Positions 1 to 5,261 of a stretch of DNA of 10,144 nucleotides are shown here, in pieces. The stretch covers positions 6,379 through 16,522 of the forward strand of contig NZYH01000040.1 of assembly GCA_002697825.1 (NCBI GenBank). Direction: 5' to 3'. The notes below the pieces were generated by a model, which made no database searches, had not been told where the DNA came from, and was given only the letters and a program-made list of their open reading frames with translations. The translations under genes were made by a program, and so were the position numbers. The stretch comes from Nitrospina sp. (lineage in GTDB: Bacteria > Nitrospinota > Nitrospinia > Nitrospinales > VA-1). Every line of letters starts with the position of its first letter. The first letter of the stretch is position 1.

Positions 1-183
1 GTCTGTATTTTACCTGATTATTTGATAAAATATTTCAATATTCCGTTTTACTTTGGTGGAACCAGCTTATTGATAGTAGTTGGGGTGTCTTTGGATACTA
101 TGCAACAGATAGAGTCTCATTTGGTTATGAGAAACTATGATGGTTTTGTGAAAAAGGGGCGTTTGAAAAGCCGAAGAGGCTGA
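1..183 (+). CDS. secY: Protein translocase subunit SecY, C-terminal end (partial)
   Basis: This is the last 60 codons of SecY, the channel-forming membrane subunit of the Sec translocon; the gene begins outside the window. The frame is open from base 1 to a TGA at 181-183. The reading [20 protein letters not shown] is the highly conserved last transmembrane segment of SecY, followed by [18 protein letters not shown], the basic cytosolic tail that contacts the ribosome. The tail ends KSRRG. adk follows at once: its ATG lies three bases past the stop, so the two are almost certainly co-transcribed and may be translationally coupled. The secY-adk order is classic for the spc operon. The identity is near certain; only the missing N-terminal part limits the annotation. 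Confidence 0.96.
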   Translation, partial: VCILPDYLIKYFNIPFYFGGTSLLIVVGVSLDTMQQIESHLVMRNYDGFVKKGRLKSRRG

Positions 184-186
184 TTG

Positions 187-828
187 ATGAGATTGATTCT
201 TTTAGGGCCACCGGGTGCTGGTAAAGGCACTCAGGCAAAAATGCTGAAAGAAAAATTTCGGATCCCACAAATTTCTACTGGGGATATCCTAAGGCACGCA
301 GTAAAGAATAATACTGAGTTGGGTGTTCGCGCGAAAACATTTATGGATGCGGGTCAATTGGTTCCGAATGATTTAGTTATTAGCTTGATTAAAGAGCGTA
401 TTTGCCAAGCAGATTGCAAAATCGGATTTATTCTGGATGGGTTTCCTAGAAATATTGCACAAGCTGAAAAGCTTACGGAAACTTTAGTTGAAATGAGACT
501 TGTCATTAATAATGTTATTGACTTAGAAGTCGATGCTGAAGAAGTTGTAGAAAGGTTGACCGGAAGAAGTACTTGTTCAGATTGTGGAGATATGTTTCAT
601 GAGGTCTCCCGTCCCCCAAAAACCAAGGGCTCTTGCGATAGTTGTGGAGGAAAACTGGAACAAAGACCAGATGATAACAGTGAAACGATTCAAGAGAGGT
701 TGAAAGTTTATGAGAAATCTACGGCTCCTCTAAAAGAATTTTATAAAAAGCAGGGAAATTTGAAAACAGTTGTAGCAAAAGGTTCAGTAGAAGAAATTTT
801 TTTTCATGTATGCCGAATGATAAACTAA
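187..828 (+). CDS. adk: Adenylate kinase, zinc-binding long-LID form
   Basis: Cytosolic adenylate kinase (ATP + AMP to 2 ADP), 213 residues from the ATG at 187. A TTG at 184 is in frame and would add one residue. I prefer the ATG because GAAGAGG at 173-179 sits 7 bases upstream and because MRLILLGPPGAGKGT is the family N-terminus. Visible motifs are the P-loop GPPGAGKGT (residues 7-15), the AMP-binding STGD (30-33), and DGFPR (84-88). The LID domain (about 124-161) carries Cys130, Cys133, Cys150 and Cys153 in two CxxC pairs, the arrangement that binds a structural zinc in many bacterial Adks. The length is normal for the long form. It sits between secY and infA. The map gene, often found directly after adk, is missing here. 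Confidence 0.97.
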   Translation: MRLILLGPPGAGKGTQAKMLKEKFRIPQISTGDILRHAVKNNTELGVRAKTFMDAGQLVPNDLVISLIKERICQADCKIGFILDGFPRNIAQAEKLTETLVEMRLVINNVIDLEVDAEEVVERLTGRSTCSDCGDMFHEVSRPPKTKGSCDSCGGKLEQRPDDNSETIQERLKVYEKSTAPLKEFYKKQGNLKTVVAKGSVEEIFFHVCRMIN

Positions 829-831
829 CGA

Positions 832-1050
832 ATGTCTAAAGAAGAATCAATAGAAGTAGAGGGTACAATTTTAGAACCATTGCCAAATGCAATGTTTCGA
901 GTCGAGTTGGAAAACGGCCATAAGGTGTTGGCCCACATATCTGGAAAAATGCGTATGCACTTTATACGCATTTTGTCTGGAGATAAGGTGAAAGTGCAGC
1001 TATCGCCTTATGATTTGACGCGCGGCCGAATTACTTATCGTTATAAATAA
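832..1050 (+). CDS. infA: Translation initiation factor IF-1
   Basis: IF-1 binds the 30S A site during initiation and stimulates IF-2 and IF-3. The 72-residue product is the standard length and is a single S1-like OB fold. The conserved stretches [39 protein letters not shown] and [16 protein letters not shown] cover nearly the whole protein. Only 3 bases separate the start from the adk stop at 826-828. No Shine-Dalgarno sequence is visible upstream: the preceding bases are AT-rich, without AGG. Translation therefore probably depends on coupling to adk termination. The next gene, rpmJ, follows after 13 bases containing a strong ribosome binding site. The identity is certain by motif. Confidence 0.97.
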   Translation: MSKEESIEVEGTILEPLPNAMFRVELENGHKVLAHISGKMRMHFIRILSGDKVKVQLSPYDLTRGRITYRYK

Positions 1051-1063
1051 GAGGGGTGGACTA

Positions 1064-1177
1064 GTGAAAGTAAGAGCTTCAGTCAAACCGATTTGCATGA
1101 AATGTAAAGTGATTAGACGTCGTGGAGTTGTACGGGTAATTTGTGACAACCCTAAACATAAGCAGCGACAAGGATAA
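1064..1177 (+). CDS. rpmJ: 50S ribosomal protein L36 (zinc-binding form)
   Basis: L36 is a small zinc-finger protein of the large subunit, here 37 residues with a GTG start. The frame reads [20 protein letters not shown], followed by [17 protein letters not shown] and a TAA stop. The metal ligands Cys11, Cys14, Cys27 and His32 are all present, so this is the C+ zinc-binding version rather than the zinc-free paralogue some bacteria induce under zinc starvation. The purine-rich GAGGGGTGG at 1051-1059 is the ribosome binding site and supports the GTG. The gene is short and easily missed by ORF callers. Its place between infA and rpsM is the conserved order of this operon. Confidence 0.96.
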   Translation: MKVRASVKPICMKCKVIRRRGVVRVICDNPKHKQRQG

Positions 1178-1187
1178 AGGAGAAACA

Positions 1188-1559
1188 GTGGCACGAATTG
1201 CAGGTGTTGATATTCCAAAAGACAAACAGGCGTGGATTGCGCTGACTTATATCTATGGTGTAGGCAGAACAACTTCAATGGAGATCTTAAAAAAAGCTCA
1301 AGTTGGTGAAGAAATCAGAATGAAGGATCTGACAGAAGAAGAGGTAACTCGAATTCGAAATATCATAGACAAGGAATACGAAGTTGAAGGTGACTTAAGA
1401 AGAAATGTCACAATGAACATTAAACGGTTGATGGATATCAGTGCCTATCGTGGTTTGCGCCATCGTAGAGGGCTACCGGTTCATGGCCAAAGAACTCATA
1501 CAAATGCGCGAACAAGAAAAGGCCCTAAGAAAACAGTGGGTGCTCGTGCTAAAAAATAA
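1188..1559 (+). CDS. rpsM: 30S ribosomal protein S13
   Basis: S13 sits in the head of the 30S subunit and contacts the P-site tRNA and the 50S bridge. The start chosen is GTG at 1188, giving 123 residues beginning [10 protein letters not shown], the canonical S13 N-terminus. A strong AAGGAG at 1177-1182 lies 5 bases upstream and overlaps the rpmJ stop. An in-frame ATG at 1143 lies inside rpmJ and is not the start. The helix-turn-helix region with [10 protein letters not shown] and the basic C-terminal tail ([20 protein letters not shown], then RTRKGPKK) are typical. In E. coli the S4 repressor-binding pseudoknot lies just before rpsM. Here the 10-base gap leaves no room for it, so any S4 control must act elsewhere. 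Confidence 0.96.
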   Translation: MARIAGVDIPKDKQAWIALTYIYGVGRTTSMEILKKAQVGEEIRMKDLTEEEVTRIRNIIDKEYEVEGDLRRNVTMNIKRLMDISAYRGLRHRRGLPVHGQRTHTNARTRKGPKKTVGARAKK

Positions 1560-1580
1560 AGATTTGGAGAGCTTAATTTA

Positions 1581-1970
1581 ATGGACAAAAAATCCAAAGG
1601 CGGTAAGAAAAAACAAAAAACAGTGCCGGAGGTTGGTGTCGCCCATATTCGAGCCACTTTTAACAACACCCTCATTACTATTTCGGATATGTCAGGTAAT
1701 GTGGTGTCATGGTCTAGCGCCGGAGCTCAGGGTTTCAAAGGTTCTAGAAAAAGTACTCCCTTTGCAGCACAGGTAGCTGCCGACAAGGCAGCAATAAAAG
1801 CTAGAGATATGGGAATGAAAAAACTTGAAGTTCATGTTAAAGGTCCGGGTTCGGGACGCGAATCTGCAATACGATCTTTACAGGCAGCTGGAATGGAAAT
1901 TCTTGTCATTCGTGATAAAACTCCCATTCCTCATAATGGATGCCGTCCTAGGAAACGAAGAAGAGTGTAA
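1581..1970 (+). CDS. rpsK: 30S ribosomal protein S11
   Basis: S11 lies on the platform of the 30S subunit near the mRNA exit and 16S rRNA helix 45. It is 129 residues, the usual length. Conserved landmarks are [20 protein letters not shown] near the N-terminus, the [20 protein letters not shown] core, and the C-terminal [13 protein letters not shown]. The last contains the Asn-Gly pair that is converted to isoaspartate in E. coli S11. The N-terminus is lysine-rich, as is common. The ribosome binding site is a weak GGAG at 1566-1569, 11 bases from the ATG. The gene is followed not by an immediate rpsD start but by a 135-base gap with hairpins, so it may close a transcriptional sub-unit. Confidence 0.97.
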   Translation: MDKKSKGGKKKQKTVPEVGVAHIRATFNNTLITISDMSGNVVSWSSAGAQGFKGSRKSTPFAAQVAADKAAIKARDMGMKKLEVHVKGPGSGRESAIRSLQAAGMEILVIRDKTPIPHNGCRPRKRRRV

Positions 1971-2018
1971 GTTACATTTCTCTTGGTAATCTTATTGAAA
2001 GGCAATGTAGCTTTTTTT
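1969..2018 (+). terminator. Candidate intrinsic terminator or attenuator after rpsK
   Basis: The arms AAGTTACATT (1969-1978) and AATGTAGCTT (2004-2013) can form a 10-pair stem with one G-U, directly followed by a T-run at 2012-2018. The loop is long (25 bases), although a few inner pairs (CTT 1982-1984 with AAG 1999-2001) could shorten it. The stem is AT-rich, so it would be a weak terminator at best. It fits partial termination between rpsK and rpsD better than a full stop, because no strong promoter is visible downstream and rpoA must be expressed well. The stem and T-run are seen directly; the function is inferred. Confidence 0.45.
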
Positions 2019-2039
2019 ATTCCTTTTATATTAAAAAAG

Positions 2040-2100
2040 TTGATCGTGTCTTGAAACAATATTTGTAGATTGTCAAATGTTTAAACCTGAAAGGAGAAGC
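2040..2100 (+). promoter_or_regulatory. rpsD leader: hairpin, weak promoter candidate and strong RBS
   Basis: Between the T-run and the rpsD start there is a second hairpin. TTG (2051-2053) and ACAAT (2056-2060) pair with ATTGT (2069-2073) and CAA (2074-2076), with a two-base bulge and an 8-base loop. A poor sigma70-like pair, TTGAAA (2051-2056) with TCAAAT (2073-2078) at 16-base spacing, overlaps it. AAGGAG (2091-2096) is a good Shine-Dalgarno 9 bases before the TTG start. In Bacillus and E. coli, S4 represses its own mRNA through a structured leader. This gap is the only one in the operon large enough for that. The assignment is an inference from position. Confidence 0.3.
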
Positions 2101-2105
2101 TGAAT

Positions 2106-2732
2106 TTGGCTAGGTATCGAGGTTCTGTTTGTCGACTGTGTCGGCGAGAAGGGATAAAATTGTATCTAAAAGGTTCTCGTTGCGAAACGGCAAAATGTGC
2201 TATTGAAAAAAGAGCATACCCTCCTGGACAGCATGGTCAGGGGCGCACTAAATTCTCGGAGTATGGGGTTCAACTTCGTGAAAAGCAAAAAGTTAAACGA
2301 ATTTATGGGGTTTTGGAAAAACCATTCAGAAATTATTTTTTCGCGGCAGATAAGAAGAAAGGTGTAACAGGAGAAAACTTGTTGCAAAACCTAGAGTTGA
2401 GATTTGATAATGTGATATATCGAATGGGTCTTGCTCCATCGAGAAATGCAGCGCGCCAGTTGGTGCGGCATAAGCATTTTACGGTTAATGGTAAAAAAAT
2501 GGACGTACCTTCTTATATTCTTAAGCAGGGAGATACCATTACTCCCAATCCGAATAAAAGTAAGAAGAAACCTGTTAACGAGGCCATAGCAAATATTAAA
2601 GATCAAGCTTTGCCGGAGTGGCTATCGTTTGACGCAGATAGCAAAAAGGGTGTTGTTCAAGGTATGCCAACGAGAGAGGATGTTAAGTTGCCAATTGAAG
2701 AACAATTAATCGTTGAGCTCTATTCCAGATAG
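2106..2732 (+). CDS. rpsD: 30S ribosomal protein S4 (zinc-binding form)
   Basis: S4 nucleates 30S assembly on the 5' domain of 16S rRNA and guards the mRNA entry site; in many bacteria it also represses its own operon. It has 208 residues, a normal length. The start is TTG at 2106, supported by AAGGAG 9 bases upstream and by the product beginning MARYRGSVCRLCRREG; no in-frame ATG competes near it. Cys9, Cys12, Cys26 and Cys31 form the zinc site seen in Geobacillus/Thermus-type S4 and lost in E. coli S4. The RNA-binding S4 domain lies at about residues 98-160 (LRFDNVIYRMGLAPSRNAAR, then QLVRHKHFTVNGK). It is followed closely by rpoA and rplQ, the usual alpha-operon order. Confidence 0.96.
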   Translation: MARYRGSVCRLCRREGIKLYLKGSRCETAKCAIEKRAYPPGQHGQGRTKFSEYGVQLREKQKVKRIYGVLEKPFRNYFFAADKKKGVTGENLLQNLELRFDNVIYRMGLAPSRNAARQLVRHKHFTVNGKKMDVPSYILKQGDTITPNPNKSKKKPVNEAIANIKDQALPEWLSFDADSKKGVVQGMPTREDVKLPIEEQLIVELYSR

Positions 2733-2764
2733 TAGTAATTCACTAATTAATTAACAATTGATAA

Positions 2765-2789
2765 GACCCGAATTTTTAGGGGTCGGAGG
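2765..2789 (+). promoter_or_regulatory. Hairpin abutting the rpoA ribosome binding site
   Basis: GACCC at 2765-2769 and GGGTC at 2780-2784 form a 5-pair stem with a 10-base loop. The stem is followed immediately by the rpoA Shine-Dalgarno GGAGG at 2785-2789, 4 bases before the ATG at 2794. Stacked against the binding site, the hairpin could tune ribosome access. It could also just present the site in an otherwise AT-rich spacer. The complementarity is seen; a regulatory role is not shown. Confidence 0.35.
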
Positions 2790-2793
2790 CTAT

Positions 2794-3825
2794 ATGTTTA
2801 CAGCCCAGGGAATCGTCAAACCAAAGCGACTAGAGTTTGATAAGAAAAACAGGTCCGAATATTATGGAAAGCTAAGTGCCGGTCCTTTTGAGCGCGGTTT
2901 CGGAGTAACGATAGGAAACTCGTTGAGAAGGATGCTGTTGTCCTCCATCGAAGGGGCAGCCGTTATAGCGGTTAAGTTTGAGGGAATATTTCATGAGTTC
3001 TCCTCTATACCCGGTGTAGTGGAGGATGTGACAGAAATCATTCTCAACATCAAACAGCTCAACTTGAAGTTGACTGGTGAGGCAGATTCAAAAAGAATTT
3101 ACATTAAAGCTTCAGATGCGGGTACGGTTTGCGCTAAAGATATTATCGCTGACCCAGATGTAGAAATTTTAAACCCAGATCATGTTCTTTTCACCATTGA
3201 TCAAAGTACAAATGTAGAGATAGAAATGATTGTTAGAAAAGGTCGCGGCTATGTACCGGCTGACAAGCATTTAATCGAAAACGAGTCTGTTCAAATGATC
3301 CCTATAGACTCTAGTTTTTCTCCAATTGAAAAGATTTCGTATCATGTTGAAAATACCCGTGTAGGGCAGTCTAGTGACTATGATTCTTTAATTATGGAGC
3401 TTTGGACCAATGGGGGGATTACTCCTGAAGATGCCGTGGCTCATGCAGCAAAAATAGTTAAAGATCACATGCAGATTTTCATTAATTTTGATGAAGAACC
3501 AGAACCGGTAATGCCGCAAGTAGATGAGAAAAAACAAAAAATGCTTGGTAATATGGCAAAATGTGTTGAAGAGTTGGAACTTTCTGTACGTTCCTACAAT
3601 TGTCTGAAGAATGCTAATATCCAAACGATTGCGGAATTGGTTACCAAAACAGATGGTGAAATGCTAAAGACAAGAAACTTTGGAAGAAAGTCATTGAATG
3701 AGATTAAAGAAATCCTCGAAGAAATGGGTCTGCATCTTGGAATGAAAGTAGAAGAAGAAGATTTAAAGCAAATAAGTCAGGCTCAAAAGAAAAAGGAAAG
3801 TAGCACAGAACCCGAGCAACAATAA
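2794..3825 (+). CDS. rpoA: DNA-directed RNA polymerase subunit alpha
   Basis: The alpha subunit dimerises to seed RNA polymerase assembly and contacts UP elements and activators. I choose the ATG at 2794, giving 343 residues, because of GGAGG at 2785-2789. An in-frame TTG at 2758 would add 12 residues with no family likeness. The N-terminal domain (about 10-235) shows the conserved PFERGFGVTIGNSLRRMLLS (31-50), SIPGVVEDVTEIILN (71-85) and GRGYVPA (150-156). After a linker, the C-terminal domain (about 257-318) has LELSVRSYNCLKNANI, with Arg266 equivalent to the E. coli DNA-contacting Arg265, and NFGRKSLNEIKE. A charged tail of about 20 residues ends the protein. It lies 61 bases after rpsD and 25 bases before rplQ. 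Confidence 0.97.
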   Translation: MFTAQGIVKPKRLEFDKKNRSEYYGKLSAGPFERGFGVTIGNSLRRMLLSSIEGAAVIAVKFEGIFHEFSSIPGVVEDVTEIILNIKQLNLKLTGEADSKRIYIKASDAGTVCAKDIIADPDVEILNPDHVLFTIDQSTNVEIEMIVRKGRGYVPADKHLIENESVQMIPIDSSFSPIEKISYHVENTRVGQSSDYDSLIMELWTNGGITPEDAVAHAAKIVKDHMQIFINFDEEPEPVMPQVDEKKQKMLGNMAKCVEELELSVRSYNCLKNANIQTIAELVTKTDGEMLKTRNFGRKSLNEIKEILEEMGLHLGMKVEEEDLKQISQAQKKKESSTEPEQQ

Positions 3826-3850
3826 GTTTTTTTAAGGAGTAATATTAGTA

Positions 3851-4423
3851 ATGCGGCATTTGAAAGCAGGTAGAAAATTTGGGAGAACTTCCGCGCACAG
3901 AAAAGCGTTATTTCGTAATCTTGTCGAAGCCTTGATCCAAAGAGAACGAATCAGCACCACGCTCGCTAAAGCAAAAGAATTGCGAGGAAAAGTAGAAAAG
4001 ACAATCACCTTAGGGAAGAAAGGTACCCTCCATGCCAGAAGGCAGGCTTTGAAGCTGGCGCCTCAAAAAGAAACCATTCAAAAGGTATTTGGAGCCTTGG
4101 CAGAGCGCTATGCGAAAAGACCTGGTGGTTATACTCGAATTATTAAGATTGGTCCTCGTCGTGGTGACAATGCACCTATGGCATATATTGAACTCGTAGA
4201 TCGAGAGGGTGAAGTACCTGCTCCGCAAAAGGGAAAAGACGTAGCAAAAAAAGAAGCGCCTAAAACTACCCCGAAAAAAGAAACTGAGCCAAAGGCGACA
4301 GAGAAAAAAGCTACGGAAAAAAAAGAAACTCAAAAAGAACCCAAAAAAAATACTGAAAAAGCTACTAAAAAGAAAGCTGAGTCGGAAAAAAAACCTATTG
4401 CAAACAAAAAGGACGATAAGTAG
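3851..4423 (+). CDS. rplQ: 50S ribosomal protein L17 with long lysine-rich C-terminal tail
   Basis: L17 sits near the polypeptide exit tunnel of the 50S subunit. Residues 1-118 are a standard L17: [20 protein letters not shown] at the start, [14 protein letters not shown] in the middle, and [20 protein letters not shown] near the end of the core. The family usually stops around residue 115-130, but this protein continues to 190. The last 70 or so residues are low-complexity Lys/Glu/Thr/Ala/Pro, including a tandem ATEKK repeat at 149-158, and are probably disordered. The coding DNA has three runs of eight A (4317-4324, 4343-4350, 4386-4393). AAGGAG at 3834-3839 is the ribosome binding site. 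It is the last gene of the operon and ends 19 bases before the stop of the convergent gene. Confidence 0.95.
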   Translation: MRHLKAGRKFGRTSAHRKALFRNLVEALIQRERISTTLAKAKELRGKVEKTITLGKKGTLHARRQALKLAPQKETIQKVFGALAERYAKRPGGYTRIIKIGPRRGDNAPMAYIELVDREGEVPAPQKGKDVAKKEAPKTTPKKETEPKATEKKATEKKETQKEPKKNTEKATKKKAESEKKPIANKKDDK

Positions 4424-4429
4424 GCCCCT

Positions 4430-4449
4430 CCTTTAACTTCTCCTAAAGG
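4430..4449. other. Short inverted repeat between convergent gene ends
   Basis: CCTTTA (4430-4435) and TAAAGG (4444-4449) make a 6-pair stem with an 8-base loop in the 19-base gap and across the stop codon of the minus-strand gene. A further GGCCC (4456-4460) can pair with GGGCC (4470-4474), or GGCCC at 4423-4427 can pair with the same partner. None is followed by a T-run on either strand, so this is not a canonical intrinsic terminator. It may still be the 3' end structure for either transcript, or termination may be Rho-dependent. Confidence 0.3.
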
Positions 4450-4859
4450 CAGTTCGGCCCGACCCCTGTGGGCCCATGCTTGAACCTGAAGTTTGTGTTT
4501 TCCTTTATATAAATCAATAAATCATCATAGCTCTTGAAGTGTTCTGTAAAGCCGTAATCGTCGCCAGTATATTCGCAGGATTCTGTACTGTGTTCGCGGC
4601 ACATATAAGGTCGGTGTTCATAGATAGCACATTTGTTATCCGGCATTAAAAAATTGCATCGATTATGAATCATGATGAACCAGTCTTGTCTATAGATATA
4701 AATCGACGTATTCTCATGTGCGATCTTCCATAGCAAACTCTCATAATCTCGTCGGGTTTCTGGCTCATCTATTCCAAATGCAAAATAATTGCAGCAATAA
4801 GCGGGAAGGCATTTTTCGCATTGGTGGGTATCATCTCTTTTGCTCTTTGTATTAGACAT
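4443..4859 (-). CDS. YkgJ-type cysteine-cluster (Fe/Zn-chelating) protein
   Basis: A 138-residue soluble protein with no signal peptide or membrane segment. The N-terminal HQCEKCLPAYCCNY gives a CxxCxxxxCC cluster (Cys14, 17, 22, 23). The middle has Cys68 in NRCNFL, Cys77 in DNKCAIYEHRPYMC, Cys87, Cys95 and a terminal Cys137. This is the pattern of the YkgJ/UPF0153 family, predicted to chelate zinc or iron; the CAIYEHRPxxCR segment is its signature. The precise function is unknown for the family. The ATG at 4857-4859 is supported by AAGGA (complement of 4867-4871), 7 bases upstream. It is a lone minus-strand gene, converging with rplQ and divergent from rho, with its own candidate promoter at 4916-4944. 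The family call is fairly sure; no specific role can be given. Confidence 0.82.
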   Translation of the reverse strand: MSNTKSKRDDTHQCEKCLPAYCCNYFAFGIDEPETRRDYESLLWKIAHENTSIYIYRQDWFIMIHNRCNFLMPDNKCAIYEHRPYMCREHSTESCEYTGDDYGFTEHFKSYDDLLIYIKENTNFRFKHGPTGVGPNCL

Positions 4860-4908
4860 TAAAAAATCCTTAGGTGGTTCAGAGAATAATAGGGTTGAAA
4901 TTTGAATA

Positions 4909-4984
4909 GGGGGTTATTTTGCCTGCCAAATTTTTGTGAGTCAACCCCCCTCGAGCTAGAGGTATCATATGAGCAAAAATTTGG
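4909..4984. repeat. Two interleaved inverted repeats in the ykgJ-rho gap
   Basis: GGGGGTT (4909-4915) is complementary to AACCCCC (4943-4949). CCAAATTTTTG (4926-4936) is perfectly complementary over 11 bases to CAAAAATTTGG (4974-4984), extendable by one G-U pair at each end. The second arm of the first pair lies inside the loop of the second, so in RNA the two could coexist only as a pseudoknot; otherwise they compete. A small CCTC (4949-4952)/GAGG (4959-4962) hairpin lies in the same loop. The minus-strand promoter candidate overlaps these arms, so the elements could equally be protein-binding sites on DNA. Confidence 0.5.
4916..4944 (-). promoter_or_regulatory. Candidate sigma70-type promoter for the YkgJ-type gene
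   Basis: Read on the minus strand, TTGACT (complement of 4939-4944) and CAAAAT (complement of 4916-4921) are separated by exactly 17 bases. The -35 matches the consensus at 5 of 6 positions and the -10 at 4 of 6. Transcription would start near 4909 and give a leader of about 50 bases before the ATG. The -35 is preceded by a G-run, giving GGGGTTGAC, the same string found at the rho promoter candidate. Confidence 0.5.
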
Positions 4985-5055
4985 TAAAGATTTTTAGGGG
5001 TTATGAAAGCTAAGGTAAACCGACACAGATTTGAATTTAACTCGTGAGAAAGGGG

Positions 5056-5084
5056 TTGACAAACGGTGAATAAATTACTAGAGT
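5056..5084 (+). promoter_or_regulatory. Candidate sigma70-type promoter for rho
   Basis: TTGACA (5056-5061) is a perfect -35 hexamer. After a 17-base spacer comes TAGAGT (5079-5084), matching the -10 consensus at 4 of 6 positions. Transcription would start at about 5091, leaving a leader of roughly 170 bases before the rho start. The -35 is preceded by GGGG. This is the best promoter match in the window and would serve rho and probably rpmE-prfA-prmC-murA behind it. Confidence 0.6.
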
Positions 5085-5090
5085 AAGTAA

Positions 5091-5261
5091 GCTCCGAAAG
5101 CTCCCAAACATAATCCCATAAAAATCCAATCTCATATCGGTTTATTTTTTCAACGCTTTCGCCGTTAATTATTTTAAGGAACCAACTTCAATTAATGAAA
5201 AGCTACCAGAATTAAAAGCCACCATATAGAAACCAGAATCATTCCTACTCTCACCTCAAAG
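5091..5261 (+). promoter_or_regulatory. C-rich, G-poor rho mRNA leader (possible rut site)
   Basis: From 5101 to 5261 my hand count gives about 41 C and 14 G in 161 bases, on the strand that would be transcribed. The neighbouring genes have no such C excess. Such C>G, weakly structured RNA is the hallmark of Rho loading (rut) sites, and E. coli rho is known to be autoregulated by Rho-dependent attenuation in its leader. A GCTTTCG (5155-5161)/CGAAAGC (5095-5101) pairing could close a 53-base loop. A tiny frame at 5195-5215 (MKSYQN) exists, but its AAGGA is 14 bases away, so I do not call it a gene. The composition is seen; autoregulation is inferred. Confidence 0.5.

Noticed and set aside
1143..1187. 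N-terminal extension of S13 from an upstream in-frame ATG
   Set aside because: It lies inside rpmJ, and the GTG at 1188 has a strong AAGGAG and gives the canonical S13 N-terminus.
2079..2086. GTTTAAAC perfect palindrome before rpsD
   Set aside because: An 8-base AT-rich palindrome is common by chance and has no second copy here.
2758..2793. Upstream TTG start for rpoA
   Set aside because: It has no ribosome binding site, adds residues unlike the family, and would read through the hairpin and GGAGG that serve the ATG at 2794.
5003..5047. Short frame of 14 codons (MKAKVNRHRFEFNS) in the ykgJ-rho gap, preceded by AGGGG
   Set aside because: The purine run is only 2 bases from the ATG, too close to work. 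The frame lies upstream of the rho promoter candidate and has no recognisable product.
4891..5055. Possible G-quadruplex from four G-runs in the ykgJ-rho gap
   Set aside because: The runs are 15 to 85 bases apart, far beyond usual quadruplex loop lengths.
5195..5215. Six-codon leader frame (MKSYQN) before rho, reminiscent of the E. coli rho leader peptide
   Set aside because: AAGGA is 14 bases from the ATG and a six-codon frame is expected by chance. I mention it in the leader entry but do not call it a gene.
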